14,081 bases of DNA from Chitinophagaceae bacterium (GTDB taxonomy: Bacteria; Bacteroidota; Bacteroidia; Chitinophagales; Chitinophagaceae): positions 1 to 14,081 of the forward strand of contig JADGPY010000384.1 in NCBI GenBank assembly GCA_017882205.1, written 5' to 3'. Both the position numbers and the translations under genes were made by a program. How positions within the stretch are numbered: the first letter of the stretch is position 1; every line of letters starts with the position of its first letter. The notes beneath the pieces were generated by a model. That model did not search any database and was not told where the DNA came from. It saw only the letters and a program-made list of their open reading frames with translations. Shown here piece by piece: positions 7,983 to 14,081 of the stretch.

Positions 7983-10412
7983 ATGAAAAAAATATTACTT
8001 ATTATTTTATCTCTGCTAACCTTTTCTGCACAGTCTCAACCAAAAAAATGGACAAATGCGACAGGAAATAATACCTGGAGTACGCCTAATAACTGGTTAC
8101 CTACTGGTTCACCTGGGAGCACAGATGATGTAATCTTTGATAACGCCTATGTTTCGGGATCGTATATAATAGACCTACCGTCGGGCGCAACAACAACTAT
8201 CATAAACACGCTTGCCATCACCCCCGATGCGGGTAATACAATTCGTCTGAGATTACCGTCCAGTAATAATGGCCAGCCGGGGTTTGCGATAAACAGTACC
8301 ACCGGTGATATTATGCAAATTAATGATGGAGGAATTTTTGAGAATACGAGTGGGGCTCCTTCCAGCCCTTCCATATCAATTCCAGGAACTGTCAGGATAA
8401 ATAATGGCGGAAGATATCTACATAATACTATCTCAACTGCCAGTGCAATTGTAACTCATCTTTCTCTTGTACCTGGTACAGAATTAGGAGTAATTGAATA
8501 TGGCCAGGGTTCAAACAATTCCTTATTATCTTCAGGAGTAACTTATAATTCTATTGAGTTGAGTTCAACCTCAACCAAATCATTTTCTTTCAGTGGCAAT
8601 AGTCCTACTTTAATAAGGGGATTAATGAAGATCAATACCGGGGTGACTTTCACTTCCTTAAAAAATGGAAGCATTGATATTGCCGGCGATTTGATAATAA
8701 ATGGTTTGTTTGATTTCTCTCCGTCTTCAACTGGCACGGTTGATAGAAGCTTAGTATTTAATGGGTCTTCAAATCAAAATATCAGTGGAAGTGGGGCCTT
8801 TACACAAGGCAATAATTTCCGAAACCTGGAAATCAATAGAGGGGCAATAGTTACTCTTTTAAGAAACCTGGATATTAGTAATACAGCAGACAGTATTCTT
8901 ATTGACACCGCTGCTACTTTTAGAATGGGTCAATATGTTATTGATGGTGCCAGCAATTTCAGGGCTTCACCCTTAAGTACTCTTTCAATTGGATCACCAA
9001 ATGGAATAAATAATATTGGAAATAATTCGGGGAACATTCAAACTACAGGATCACGCAATTTTGATACTTCTGGTATTTACGAATACTATGGTACAGGTAA
9101 TCAAATTACGGGCACGGGGCTTCCTGTATCTGTGAAAAATCTTATTATAAACAAGCCTGATTTCAGCAATCTCACTCTCACAAAAAATGTAAACATTAAT
9201 GATACGATAAGCCTGCAAAATGGTTTTTTATCCACAAGTCTTCTGGCCATCCCAACAATGAGAGATACTACTGCAATAATAAGCCCTCCAAGTGTGTTCA
9301 GTATCCTGCTCTCAATAAATAATGTAGGATATAAGAAAAGTTTTGTGAACGGACCCCTTGCAATAAACATTAACAGCAAATCGGGAAAATGGTTCCCAAT
9401 TGGTAAGGTGTTGGGTTCAGATACTTTATTTGCACCTGTTAAATTGAGTAAATTCAACGGTAATCCGGTTATTGATACTGTAGAGTATTTTTACCAACAG
9501 CATTTTGATGCAAACAACTATTCATCCCCACCTCTTGATCATGTAAGTAAAGTTGAATACTGGAATATTCACTGTAACTCCGGTAATCCTGATAATGCTG
9601 ATACAATTACACTTTCATGGAGAAGCCAAAGCAAAATTGGCAATGGGAATCCAGCTTATTCAGTTACCGCCCTGAACGATCTCACCATTGCACATTATTT
9701 TGATGATGATGGATCAGGCCCAAACCCTGCCAGATGGAATATTGAAGGGGAGCCGTCAACTTTTGTTATTAATGGAAACGTAGATGATGGTATGATCAGA
9801 ACCACGATTCCAGAAAGTTCTACATCATCTTTTACACTTGGAACCCGCAGCCCTTTCAATATTTTACCTGTCCTATTAACCAGTTTTAATGGGATCCCAG
9901 GTATTGCAGGAAATGATCTTTATTGGATTACAGAGCTGGAAATTGGTGTGAAAAAATACATTATTGAGAAAAGTGGCGATGGAATTGATTTTAAAGAAAT
10001 TGGTATAATTCCCTCACTTTCATCTACTTCACAATACCGCTATCATTATTTTGATATATCCGCTTTAGAAGGTGGGGAGTACAGACGTGACATGCTACGT
10101 CTTTACCGTCTCAAAATAATCGACGATAGAAACATGTGTTTTTATAGTAATATTATTAAACTCTGGGCTGGGAACAACAGGAGGCTGGAAATTTATCCCA
10201 ATCCTGCACAAAAAGAAATTTTTGTTCATCTGAGTGATCCAAGCAGCATTTCTACACTTGAAATTGTCAATACCGGAGGCCAGACCGTTTTCACGAGAAA
10301 AGTTACCAGTACAATAGAAAAAATAAATATTGAATCTTTGAGTACGGGAATGTACCAATTACGCTTCCGAAACCAACTGCTTGCAATCTCTCGAAGCTTC
10401 ATTAAACAATAG
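7983..10412 (+). CDS. Large secreted protein with T9SS type A C-terminal sorting domain
   Basis: An 809-residue exported protein. Residues 1 to about 19 form a Sec signal peptide (MKKILLIILSLLTFSAQSQ). The mature N-terminus has the Trp-rich stretch KWTNATGNNTWSTPNNWLP, common at the start of large Bacteroidota surface proteins with beta-helix-like bodies. Residues about 60-480 are rich in Gly, Asn, Ser and Thr with recurrent short hydrophobic strands, suggesting a beta-solenoid (inference). Around 628-730 a module beginning LPVLLTSFNG and containing YIIEKSGDGIDFKEIG resembles the fibronectin-like module that often precedes the sorting signal. Residues 735-809 match the type A sorting domain (LEIYPNPAQKE, then LSTGMYQLRF), which directs passage through the outer membrane by type IX secretion and usually cell-surface attachment. 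I see no catalytic motif. It ends 22 bases before a strong terminator. Confidence 0.92.
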   Translation: MKKILLIILSLLTFSAQSQPKKWTNATGNNTWSTPNNWLPTGSPGSTDDVIFDNAYVSGSYIIDLPSGATTTIINTLAITPDAGNTIRLRLPSSNNGQPGFAINSTTGDIMQINDGGIFENTSGAPSSPSISIPGTVRINNGGRYLHNTISTASAIVTHLSLVPGTELGVIEYGQGSNNSLLSSGVTYNSIELSSTSTKSFSFSGNSPTLIRGLMKINTGVTFTSLKNGSIDIAGDLIINGLFDFSPSSTGTVDRSLVFNGSSNQNISGSGAFTQGNNFRNLEINRGAIVTLLRNLDISNTADSILIDTAATFRMGQYVIDGASNFRASPLSTLSIGSPNGINNIGNNSGNIQTTGSRNFDTSGIYEYYGTGNQITGTGLPVSVKNLIINKPDFSNLTLTKNVNINDTISLQNGFLSTSLLAIPTMRDTTAIISPPSVFSILLSINNVGYKKSFVNGPLAININSKSGKWFPIGKVLGSDTLFAPVKLSKFNGNPVIDTVEYFYQQHFDANNYSSPPLDHVSKVEYWNIHCNSGNPDNADTITLSWRSQSKIGNGNPAYSVTALNDLTIAHYFDDDGSGPNPARWNIEGEPSTFVINGNVDDGMIRTTIPESSTSSFTLGTRSPFNILPVLLTSFNGIPGIAGNDLYWITELEIGVKKYIIEKSGDGIDFKEIGIIPSLSSTSQYRYHYFDISALEGGEYRRDMLRLYRLKIIDDRNMCFYSNIIKLWAGNNRRLEIYPNPAQKEIFVHLSDPSSISTLEIVNTGGQTVFTRKVTSTIEKINIESLSTGMYQLRFRNQLLAISRSFIKQ

Positions 10413-10434
10413 TTTACCCGAACCAACTGCAAAG

Positions 10435-10460
10435 AAAACCCCGGAAACGGGGTTTTTCTT
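10435..10460. terminator. Bidirectional intrinsic terminator
   Basis: A perfect 9-bp stem (10435-10443 with 10448-10456, AAAACCCCG/CGGGGTTTT) closes a GAAA tetraloop. It is followed on the plus strand by TTTTTCTT and on the minus strand by TTTTCTTT. It lies between the converging T9SS cargo gene and iscA, so it can serve both. Confidence 0.85.
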
Positions 10461-10480
10461 ATTTGCTACGTCTCTACTAT

Positions 10481-10810
10481 TTATACAGCAAAGCTTTCAC
10501 CACATCCGCAACTTCTACTTGCATTAGGATTGCTGAAATAAAATCCTTTTCCATTTAATCCATCACTAAAATCCAGTGTTGTATTCACCAGGTATAAAAA
10601 GCTTTTTAAGTCAGTAACTACCCTAATTCCATTATCATCAAATTCCTGGTCCATAGGCTTCTTCTCGTTATCAAAATCCATCTTATAGCTAAGCCCTGAA
10701 CACCCACCTCCTACAACACTCACACGCAAGAAGTATTCACTTGAAGGAATATGTGCTTCCTCCATTAATTTGACCACTTTAATTTTTGCTTTATCACTTA
10801 CGTAAATCAT
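10481..10810 (-). CDS. iscA: HesB/IscA-family iron-sulfur carrier
   Basis: A 109-residue A-type iron-sulfur carrier protein. The three conserved cysteines are present: Cys37 in VGGGCSGLSY, and Cys101 and Cys103 in SRSCGCGESF near the C-terminus. A-type proteins bind iron or Fe-S clusters and pass them from the IscU scaffold to target proteins in the cytoplasm. The length matches the family (about 107-110). It is third on the minus strand after iscS and iscU, 64 bases downstream of iscU, which supports one operon. The symbol iscA is given by context; sequence alone does not separate it from the related carriers ErpA and SufA. Confidence 0.92.
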   Translation of the reverse strand: MIYVSDKAKIKVVKLMEEAHIPSSEYFLRVSVVGGGCSGLSYKMDFDNEKKPMDQEFDDNGIRVVTDLKSFLYLVNTTLDFSDGLNGKGFYFSNPNASRSCGCGESFAV

Positions 10811-10874
10811 ATTTTAAAATCTTGAAGTTTATAGTTGGAAGCCAGAAAACAACGGCTGCCTTCCCCAATGTATT

Positions 10875-11294
10875 TTAATGAACCACACTTTCTTCAAACT
10901 TAATTTGTTCCATGCCATTTTTAGCACGGTAATCATTGATTGCTGATTTAATAGCATCTTCTGCCAGAACGGAGCAGTGGATCTTAACAGGGGGAAGATT
11001 TAATTCTTCCACTATATCCATATTATCGATCTTCAGGGCGTCATCGATGCTCTTACCTTTAAGCCATTCGGTAGCCAGGGAGGAAGATGCAATAGCAGAG
11101 CCACAACCAAAGGTCTTGAACTTTGCATCAGTAATCATCCCTGTTGCTTCGTCTACCTGTATTTGTAACCGCATTACGTCACCACACTCTGGTGCTCCAA
11201 CAAGCCCTGTTCCTACATTCTTTTGGCTTTTATCCAGGGTTCCAACATTTTTTGGATTCTGGTAATGATCAATCACTTTATCTGAATATGCCAT
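10875..11294 (-). CDS. iscU: Iron-sulfur cluster assembly scaffold IscU
   Basis: A 139-residue scaffold on which [2Fe-2S] clusters are built from sulfur supplied by IscS. The ligand residues are all visible: Cys37 and Asp39 (APECGDV), Cys64 (KTFGCGSAIASS), and His106-Cys107 (KIHCSVLAEDA). LPPVK (100-104) is the motif recognised by the HscA chaperone in proteobacterial IscU. No hscA or hscB is in the window. The gene starts 52 bases after the iscS stop and is followed by iscA, the usual order in compact Bacteroidota isc operons. The C-terminal extension (about 128-139) is short and charged. Confidence 0.97.
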   Translation of the reverse strand: MAYSDKVIDHYQNPKNVGTLDKSQKNVGTGLVGAPECGDVMRLQIQVDEATGMITDAKFKTFGCGSAIASSSLATEWLKGKSIDDALKIDNMDIVEELNLPPVKIHCSVLAEDAIKSAINDYRAKNGMEQIKFEESVVH

Positions 11295-11346
11295 GTCTAT
11301 TATTTAATTTTTGAGTTATTATTATTCTGCCTGCAATTCTATTTTA

Positions 11347-12564
11347 TTAATGAGCTGCCCATTCAATTTTATCAAGATCAATACCTTCTTTCCACATTTC
11401 CCACAGAGGACTCATTTCACGTAATTTAAGCACCGTATTGCTCACCTGTTCTATAGTATAATCTATCTGTTCTTCATCTGTGAAACGACCTAAACCAAAA
11501 CGCAACGAAGAGTGTGCCAGATCATCACCAAGTCCTAATGCCTTTAATACATATGAAGGCTCCAAAGAGGCAGATGTACAAGCTGACCCGGAACTTAAAG
11601 CGATATTCTTATTAAATCCCATCATCAAACCTTCCCCTTCTACATATTTAAATGAAATGTTTGTTACATGTGGCAGGCGATGTTCTTTGCTTCCATTAAC
11701 ATAGGCTTCTTCCAGTTTCAATAATTCTGTCTCCAGTTTATCGCGCATCCGGCTAATACGTTTTGTATCACTTTCCATTTCCTGCATACATAATTCACAA
11801 GCTTTACCAAATCCCACGATCCCCGGAACATTCAGTGTGCCACTACGCATAGCCCTTTCATGTCCACCACCATCAATTTGCGCAGTAACTTTTACCCTCG
11901 GGTTTTTTCTTCTGACATATAATGCACCAACCCCCTTTGGTCCATACATCTTATGTGCAGTAAAAGCCATAAGGTCAATTCCATCCTTGTTTACGTCAAC
12001 AGGTACTTTACCAACTGCCTGTACAGCATCGCTAAAAAATAACACTCCATGTTTTTTAGCAATGGCGCTTATCTCTCTAACAGGTTGGATGGTTCCTATC
12101 TCATTATTAGCATACATTATCGCAATAAGGATAGTGGTAGGCTTTATTGCTGCTTCTAATTCTTTTAAATTTATAAGACCTTCTGCATTTACCTCGAGGT
12201 AAGTTACCTCTCCACCCAGTTTTTCGATATGCCTGCAAGTATCCAAAACGGCTTTATGTTCAGTAGTAGCAGTAATGATATGATTTCCTTTAGTAGCATA
12301 CATTTCAAACACCCCTTTAATTGCCAGGTTATCAGCTTCAGTAGCTCCTGAAGTAAAGATTATTTCTTTCGGGTCAGCACCGATAAGTTTGGCTACTTGT
12401 TCGCGGGCAAGGTCCACTGCTTCTTCAGCCTCCCATCCAAAGGGATGGTTACGGCTGGCCGCGTTTCCAAAATGAGTAGTAAAATATGGAAGCATAGCCT
12501 CTAATACACGGGGATCCATTGGAGTAGTAGCATTATTATCAAGATACACGGGCAATTTTAACAT
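11347..12564 (-). CDS. iscS: Cysteine desulfurase IscS
   Basis: A 405-residue PLP enzyme (class V aminotransferase fold) that takes sulfur from L-cysteine as a persulfide and passes it to IscU. From an ATG at 12564: YLDNNATTP (7-15), His103 in TTEHKAV, the PLP lysine Lys205 in TAHKMYGPKG, RSGTLNVPGIVGFG (240-253), and the persulfide-forming Cys329 in SSGSACTS. Length and spacing match E. coli IscS (Lys206, Cys328) rather than SufS. The frame is open upstream to a GTG at 12588, but that codon overlaps a promoter -7 match and the ATG gives the family-standard N-terminus. It is the first gene of the iscS-iscU-iscA set and diverges from the epimerase gene. No Rrf2-type regulator (iscR) is encoded next to it. 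Confidence 0.97.
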   Translation of the reverse strand: MLKLPVYLDNNATTPMDPRVLEAMLPYFTTHFGNAASRNHPFGWEAEEAVDLAREQVAKLIGADPKEIIFTSGATEADNLAIKGVFEMYATKGNHIITATTEHKAVLDTCRHIEKLGGEVTYLEVNAEGLINLKELEAAIKPTTILIAIMYANNEIGTIQPVREISAIAKKHGVLFFSDAVQAVGKVPVDVNKDGIDLMAFTAHKMYGPKGVGALYVRRKNPRVKVTAQIDGGGHERAMRSGTLNVPGIVGFGKACELCMQEMESDTKRISRMRDKLETELLKLEEAYVNGSKEHRLPHVTNISFKYVEGEGLMMGFNKNIALSSGSACTSASLEPSYVLKALGLGDDLAHSSLRFGLGRFTDEEQIDYTIEQVSNTVLKLREMSPLWEMWKEGIDLDKIEWAAH

Positions 12565-12587
12565 AGAGAACAACTTTATTATATACA

Positions 12588-12595
12588 CAAATTTA
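12588..12595 (-). promoter_or_regulatory. Candidate -7 element for the isc operon
   Basis: The minus strand reads TAAATTTG, an exact TAnnTTTG match, leaving a leader of about 17-20 bases before the iscS ATG at 12564. No clear -33 TTG is found at the right spacing, where the 16-base palindrome lies instead. Confidence 0.4.
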
Positions 12596-12602
12596 CGCTA
12601 AA

Positions 12603-12618
12603 AAGCCATTAATGGCTT
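12603..12618. promoter_or_regulatory. Perfect 16-bp palindrome, candidate operator
   Basis: AAGCCATTAATGGCTT is a perfect palindrome with no spacer. It begins seven bases upstream of the isc -7 element and occupies the spacer between the -7 and -33 regions, a position where a bound dimer would block RNA polymerase. No regulator is identified and the role is inferred from position and symmetry. Confidence 0.4.
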
Positions 12619-12668
12619 GTTATACTTGCGGTTGAAACGCCAATTTCCCAATTTCGGAAAGAAAGCAT

Positions 12669-12699
12669 TTGATATTTAATTTTTGAAGGTTGATATTTG
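12669..12699 (+). promoter_or_regulatory. Candidate promoter for the epimerase gene
   Basis: TTG at 12669-12671 and GATATTTG at 12692-12699 (one mismatch to TAnnTTTG) are separated by 20 bases, within the Bacteroidota -33/-7 spacing. Transcription would begin after 12701, which argues against an upstream ATG at 12701 as the start and for the ATG at 12758. A TTGATATTT duplication overlaps both boxes. Confidence 0.3.
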
Positions 12700-12757
12700 A
12701 ATGAGATTAATAAATAGGTTACTTCCAGATCAAATTATAACATCAAATCGTTCGTTT

Positions 12758-13159
12758 ATGATTAACATTGAACACATTGGAATAGCGGTCAGGCATTTAT
12801 CATCATCGATCCCATTGTTCGAAAAATTGTTAGATACCTCTTGCTATAAAACCGAAGTTGTAGAATCAGAACAGGTTAACACCGCATTTTTTAAAAAGGG
12901 CGAAAGCAAGATCGAATTAGTAGAAGCTTACGGACCAGGAAGTGTCATTAATTCCTTTATAGAGAAAAAAGGCGAAGGAATTCATCATATTGCTTTTGAA
13001 GTGAAAGATATTTATGAGGAAGCCGCGCGGCTTCAATCTGAAGGTTTTATACTTATTAATGAAAAGCCAAAAAAAGGAGCGGATAATAAGTTAGTTTGGT
13101 TTTTGCACCCAAAAAGCACCAATGGGGTATTGATTGAATTATGCATGGAAATTGAATAA
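12758..13159 (+). CDS. mce: Methylmalonyl-CoA epimerase
   Basis: A 133-residue cytoplasmic metalloenzyme of the vicinal oxygen chelate (glyoxalase) superfamily. It interconverts (2R)- and (2S)-methylmalonyl-CoA in the route between propionyl-CoA and succinyl-CoA. From the ATG at 12758, visible features are the paired half-motifs EHIGIAV (His6) and GIHHIAFEV (His76/77), the acidic residue in KIELVEA (Glu53), and C-terminal LIELCMEIE (Glu127). These fit the His/Glu metal-ligand pattern, although assignment of exact ligands is by analogy. The frame is open to an ATG at 12701, but that adds 19 residues not seen in the family and lies at the predicted transcription start. It diverges from iscS. 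The mutase genes mutA/mutB are not nearby. Confidence 0.93.
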   Translation: MINIEHIGIAVRHLSSSIPLFEKLLDTSCYKTEVVESEQVNTAFFKKGESKIELVEAYGPGSVINSFIEKKGEGIHHIAFEVKDIYEEAARLQSEGFILINEKPKKGADNKLVWFLHPKSTNGVLIELCMEIE

Positions 13160-13326
13160 CCTGCTGCGATTTATGCAACTACAAATTCAATTGATAGTTC
13201 ACTATTTCGCAACTATAAATTTCTAATACTGCCAACTTATTGTAATAAATCCACTTTATCGCTACTTTTTTTATCTAAAGCAACTGGCCAAATGACTGTA
13301 AGCAGCGGCCTCAAAATTTATTACCC

Positions 13327-13551
13327 ATGACAACCATACAACTCCATATTCCCGATGACCTGGCCAGCAAAGTGAAAAGCCTTGCTCCCAATACAGAAGC
13401 CCTTATTGTTAATCTGTTGCGCTCTAAAGTAAAGGAATTAAACTCCTCCGCAACTCTGGCAGATGAATACCGCCAGGCTGCCAAAGAAAATAAATCCCTG
13501 ATGAAAGATTTTGCCCATACTGATCTGGAGGGTTGGGATGATGATTATTAA
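13327..13551 (+). CDS. MazE-like antitoxin of a type II toxin-antitoxin pair
   Basis: A 74-residue acidic protein. The N-terminus TTIQLHIPDDLASKV looks like a short DNA-binding beta-strand and helix of ribbon-helix-helix type. The C-terminus is acidic and aromatic (LMKDFAHTDLEGWDDDY), as in antitoxin tails that wrap MazF-family toxins. The last 11 bases overlap the start of the following MazF-like gene, the classic antitoxin-first arrangement. Such antitoxins usually repress their own promoter, but no operator could be defined in the 167 bases upstream. Assignment rests on context plus tail pattern; sequence similarity between such antitoxins is low. With a truncated toxin downstream it may now be an orphan. 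Confidence 0.8.
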   Translation: MTTIQLHIPDDLASKVKSLAPNTEALIVNLLRSKVKELNSSATLADEYRQAAKENKSLMKDFAHTDLEGWDDDY

Positions 13552-13783
13552 TCGTGGAGAAATATGGCTCGCAAATCTTGATCCTGCTGTGGGTAGCGAA
13601 ATCCGCAAAACACGGCCTGTGGTGATCGTATCTAACAACATCAATAATATCAACAATAATGTTGTTATCGCACTGCCCCTTTCTTCCAACACTACTAAAG
13701 TTTTTTCCTTTGAAGTACTGCTGCCAAAAGGTGTTGCCTACCTCCCCAACTTGATATCACATTTTGTGACATCCAGTTTTTGA
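13541..13783 (+). CDS. PemK/MazF-family endoribonuclease toxin, C-terminally truncated
   Basis: The first 64 residues are clearly MazF-like: INRGEIWLANLDPAVGSEI, KTRPVVIVSN with the conserved basic/aromatic pocket residue (Arg25), and ALPLSSNT with the conserved Ser/Thr. MazF toxins cut mRNA at short sequence motifs. Full-length relatives have about 110 residues and continue after LPKG with another ~45 residues including the last helix. Here, after Gly64, the frame enters VAYLPNLISHFVTSSF and stops; those bases are the reverse complement of an ORF6N-domain coding sequence. The toxin is therefore broken by a DNA junction near 13733-13740 and is probably inactive. The start may be ATG 13538 or 13541; 13541 gives the family N-terminus. 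It overlaps the antitoxin gene by 11 bases. Confidence 0.8.
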   Translation: MIINRGEIWLANLDPAVGSEIRKTRPVVIVSNNINNINNNVVIALPLSSNTTKVFSFEVLLPKGVAYLPNLISHFVTSSF

Positions 13784-13982
13784 ACTATTTCTCTGATAAT
13801 TGAAACATAAATTTTAGGGAAGCGTTTGATATTTCTTTTTATGCTTTGATTTAACACCCTTGTTTCAACATTGTATTGTTCCGCCAAATCCCTATTCAGC
13901 ATTATTTTTCCGCTCGTACTAAATATATCCGGTTCAATATCTTTTGTTCAATTATCAATACCTCTAATTCTTTATTTGCCAT
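13738..13982 (-). pseudogene. ORF6N-domain protein remnant (frameshifted, truncated)
   Basis: Reading the minus strand from an ATG at 13982 gives MANKELEVLIIEQ and then NRIYLVRAEK, followed by a stop. One frame over, the match continues as IMLNRDLAEQYNVETRVLNQ and SIKRNIKRFPK. After a second frame change it reads FMFQLSEK, an in-frame TAG (13785-13787), then FKNWMSQNVISSWGG. Joined, these follow the ORF6N domain found in many Bacteroidota phage- or mobile-element-related proteins. The first shift fits loss of one A in a run (13905-13909). The second is near 13809-13815. The remnant stops at the junction with the truncated toxin gene, so the C-terminal part is missing. Two frameshifts, a nonsense codon and truncation make a working gene very unlikely. 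Confidence 0.75.
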
Positions 13983-14034
13983 TGGATTTTTTTTGTGTGT
14001 TGGATTGCAACGTATGAGCGTGGGCAAAAAATAC

Positions 14035-14051
14035 CATAATGCCACATTATG
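14035..14051. repeat. Short inverted repeat
   Basis: CATAATG and CATTATG form a 7-bp inverted repeat with a CCA spacer, in the 99 bases after the ORF6N remnant where I find no gene. Its role is unknown; it may be part of an element that continues beyond the window. Confidence 0.45.
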
Positions 14052-14081
14052 TTAATATAGCTTAGAGCACCGCAGAAGGCT

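Noticed and set aside
13160..13326. Small gene, RNA or operator between the epimerase and antitoxin genes
   Set aside because: It is A/T-rich with stops in all useful frames. A loose direct repeat (gcaactacaaatt and gcaactataaatt) is present but too weak to call.
13983..14081. Insertion sequence end or recombination site at the right edge
   Set aside because: Only a 7-bp inverted repeat is visible. No transposase, target duplication or recognisable core site can be supported in 99 bases.

Overview
The window looks like a piece of a Bacteroidota chromosome, probably Chitinophagaceae or a close relative (inference). Supporting signs are the MurF-Alr fusion, the gliding genes gldF and gldG, a secreted protein with a type IX secretion (T9SS) sorting domain, a lipoprotein starting near 'SCQK', poor Shine-Dalgarno sequences, and several matches to the Bacteroidota -7 promoter element TAnnTTTG. 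All of the genes from 1 to about 13,160 have recognisable or ordinary roles. The last ~550 bases are accessory and partly decayed.

Layout. (1) 1-1743, minus strand: lspA (lipoprotein signal peptidase) followed by a lipoprotein with tandem 108-residue repeats that runs off the left edge. (2) 1810-1909: a ~100-base imperfect palindrome directly after the murF/alr stop codon. (3) 1909-5348, minus: a TerC-family membrane protein whose end overlaps the start of a fused MurF-alanine racemase by 4 bases. (4) 5416-7853, minus: gldF then gldG, overlapping by one base. (5) 7983-10412, plus: a large secreted protein with a T9SS type A C-terminal domain, ending at a strong two-way terminator. (6) 10481-12564, minus: an iron-sulfur assembly operon, iscS-iscU-iscA type, with a perfect 16-base palindrome beside its promoter. 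(7) 12758-13159, plus: methylmalonyl-CoA epimerase. (8) 13327-13982: a MazE-like antitoxin, a MazF-family toxin cut off at its C-terminus, and a reversed, frameshifted ORF6N-domain remnant joined to it.

How the genes relate. LspA processes lipoproteins such as its downstream neighbour. MurF-Alr makes D-alanine and adds D-Ala-D-Ala to the peptidoglycan precursor. GldF and GldG are membrane parts of the gliding ABC transporter (the ATPase GldA is not here), and the divergent T9SS cargo protein fits an organism with gliding/T9SS machinery. IscS, IscU and IscA form a sulfur donor, scaffold and A-type carrier set.

I see no convincing undescribed system. The points most worth checking are the toxin/ORF6N junction, the large palindrome after murF/alr, and the palindrome at the isc promoter. 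Several genes have apparent upstream non-ATG starts that I moved downstream; the reasons are given in each entry.
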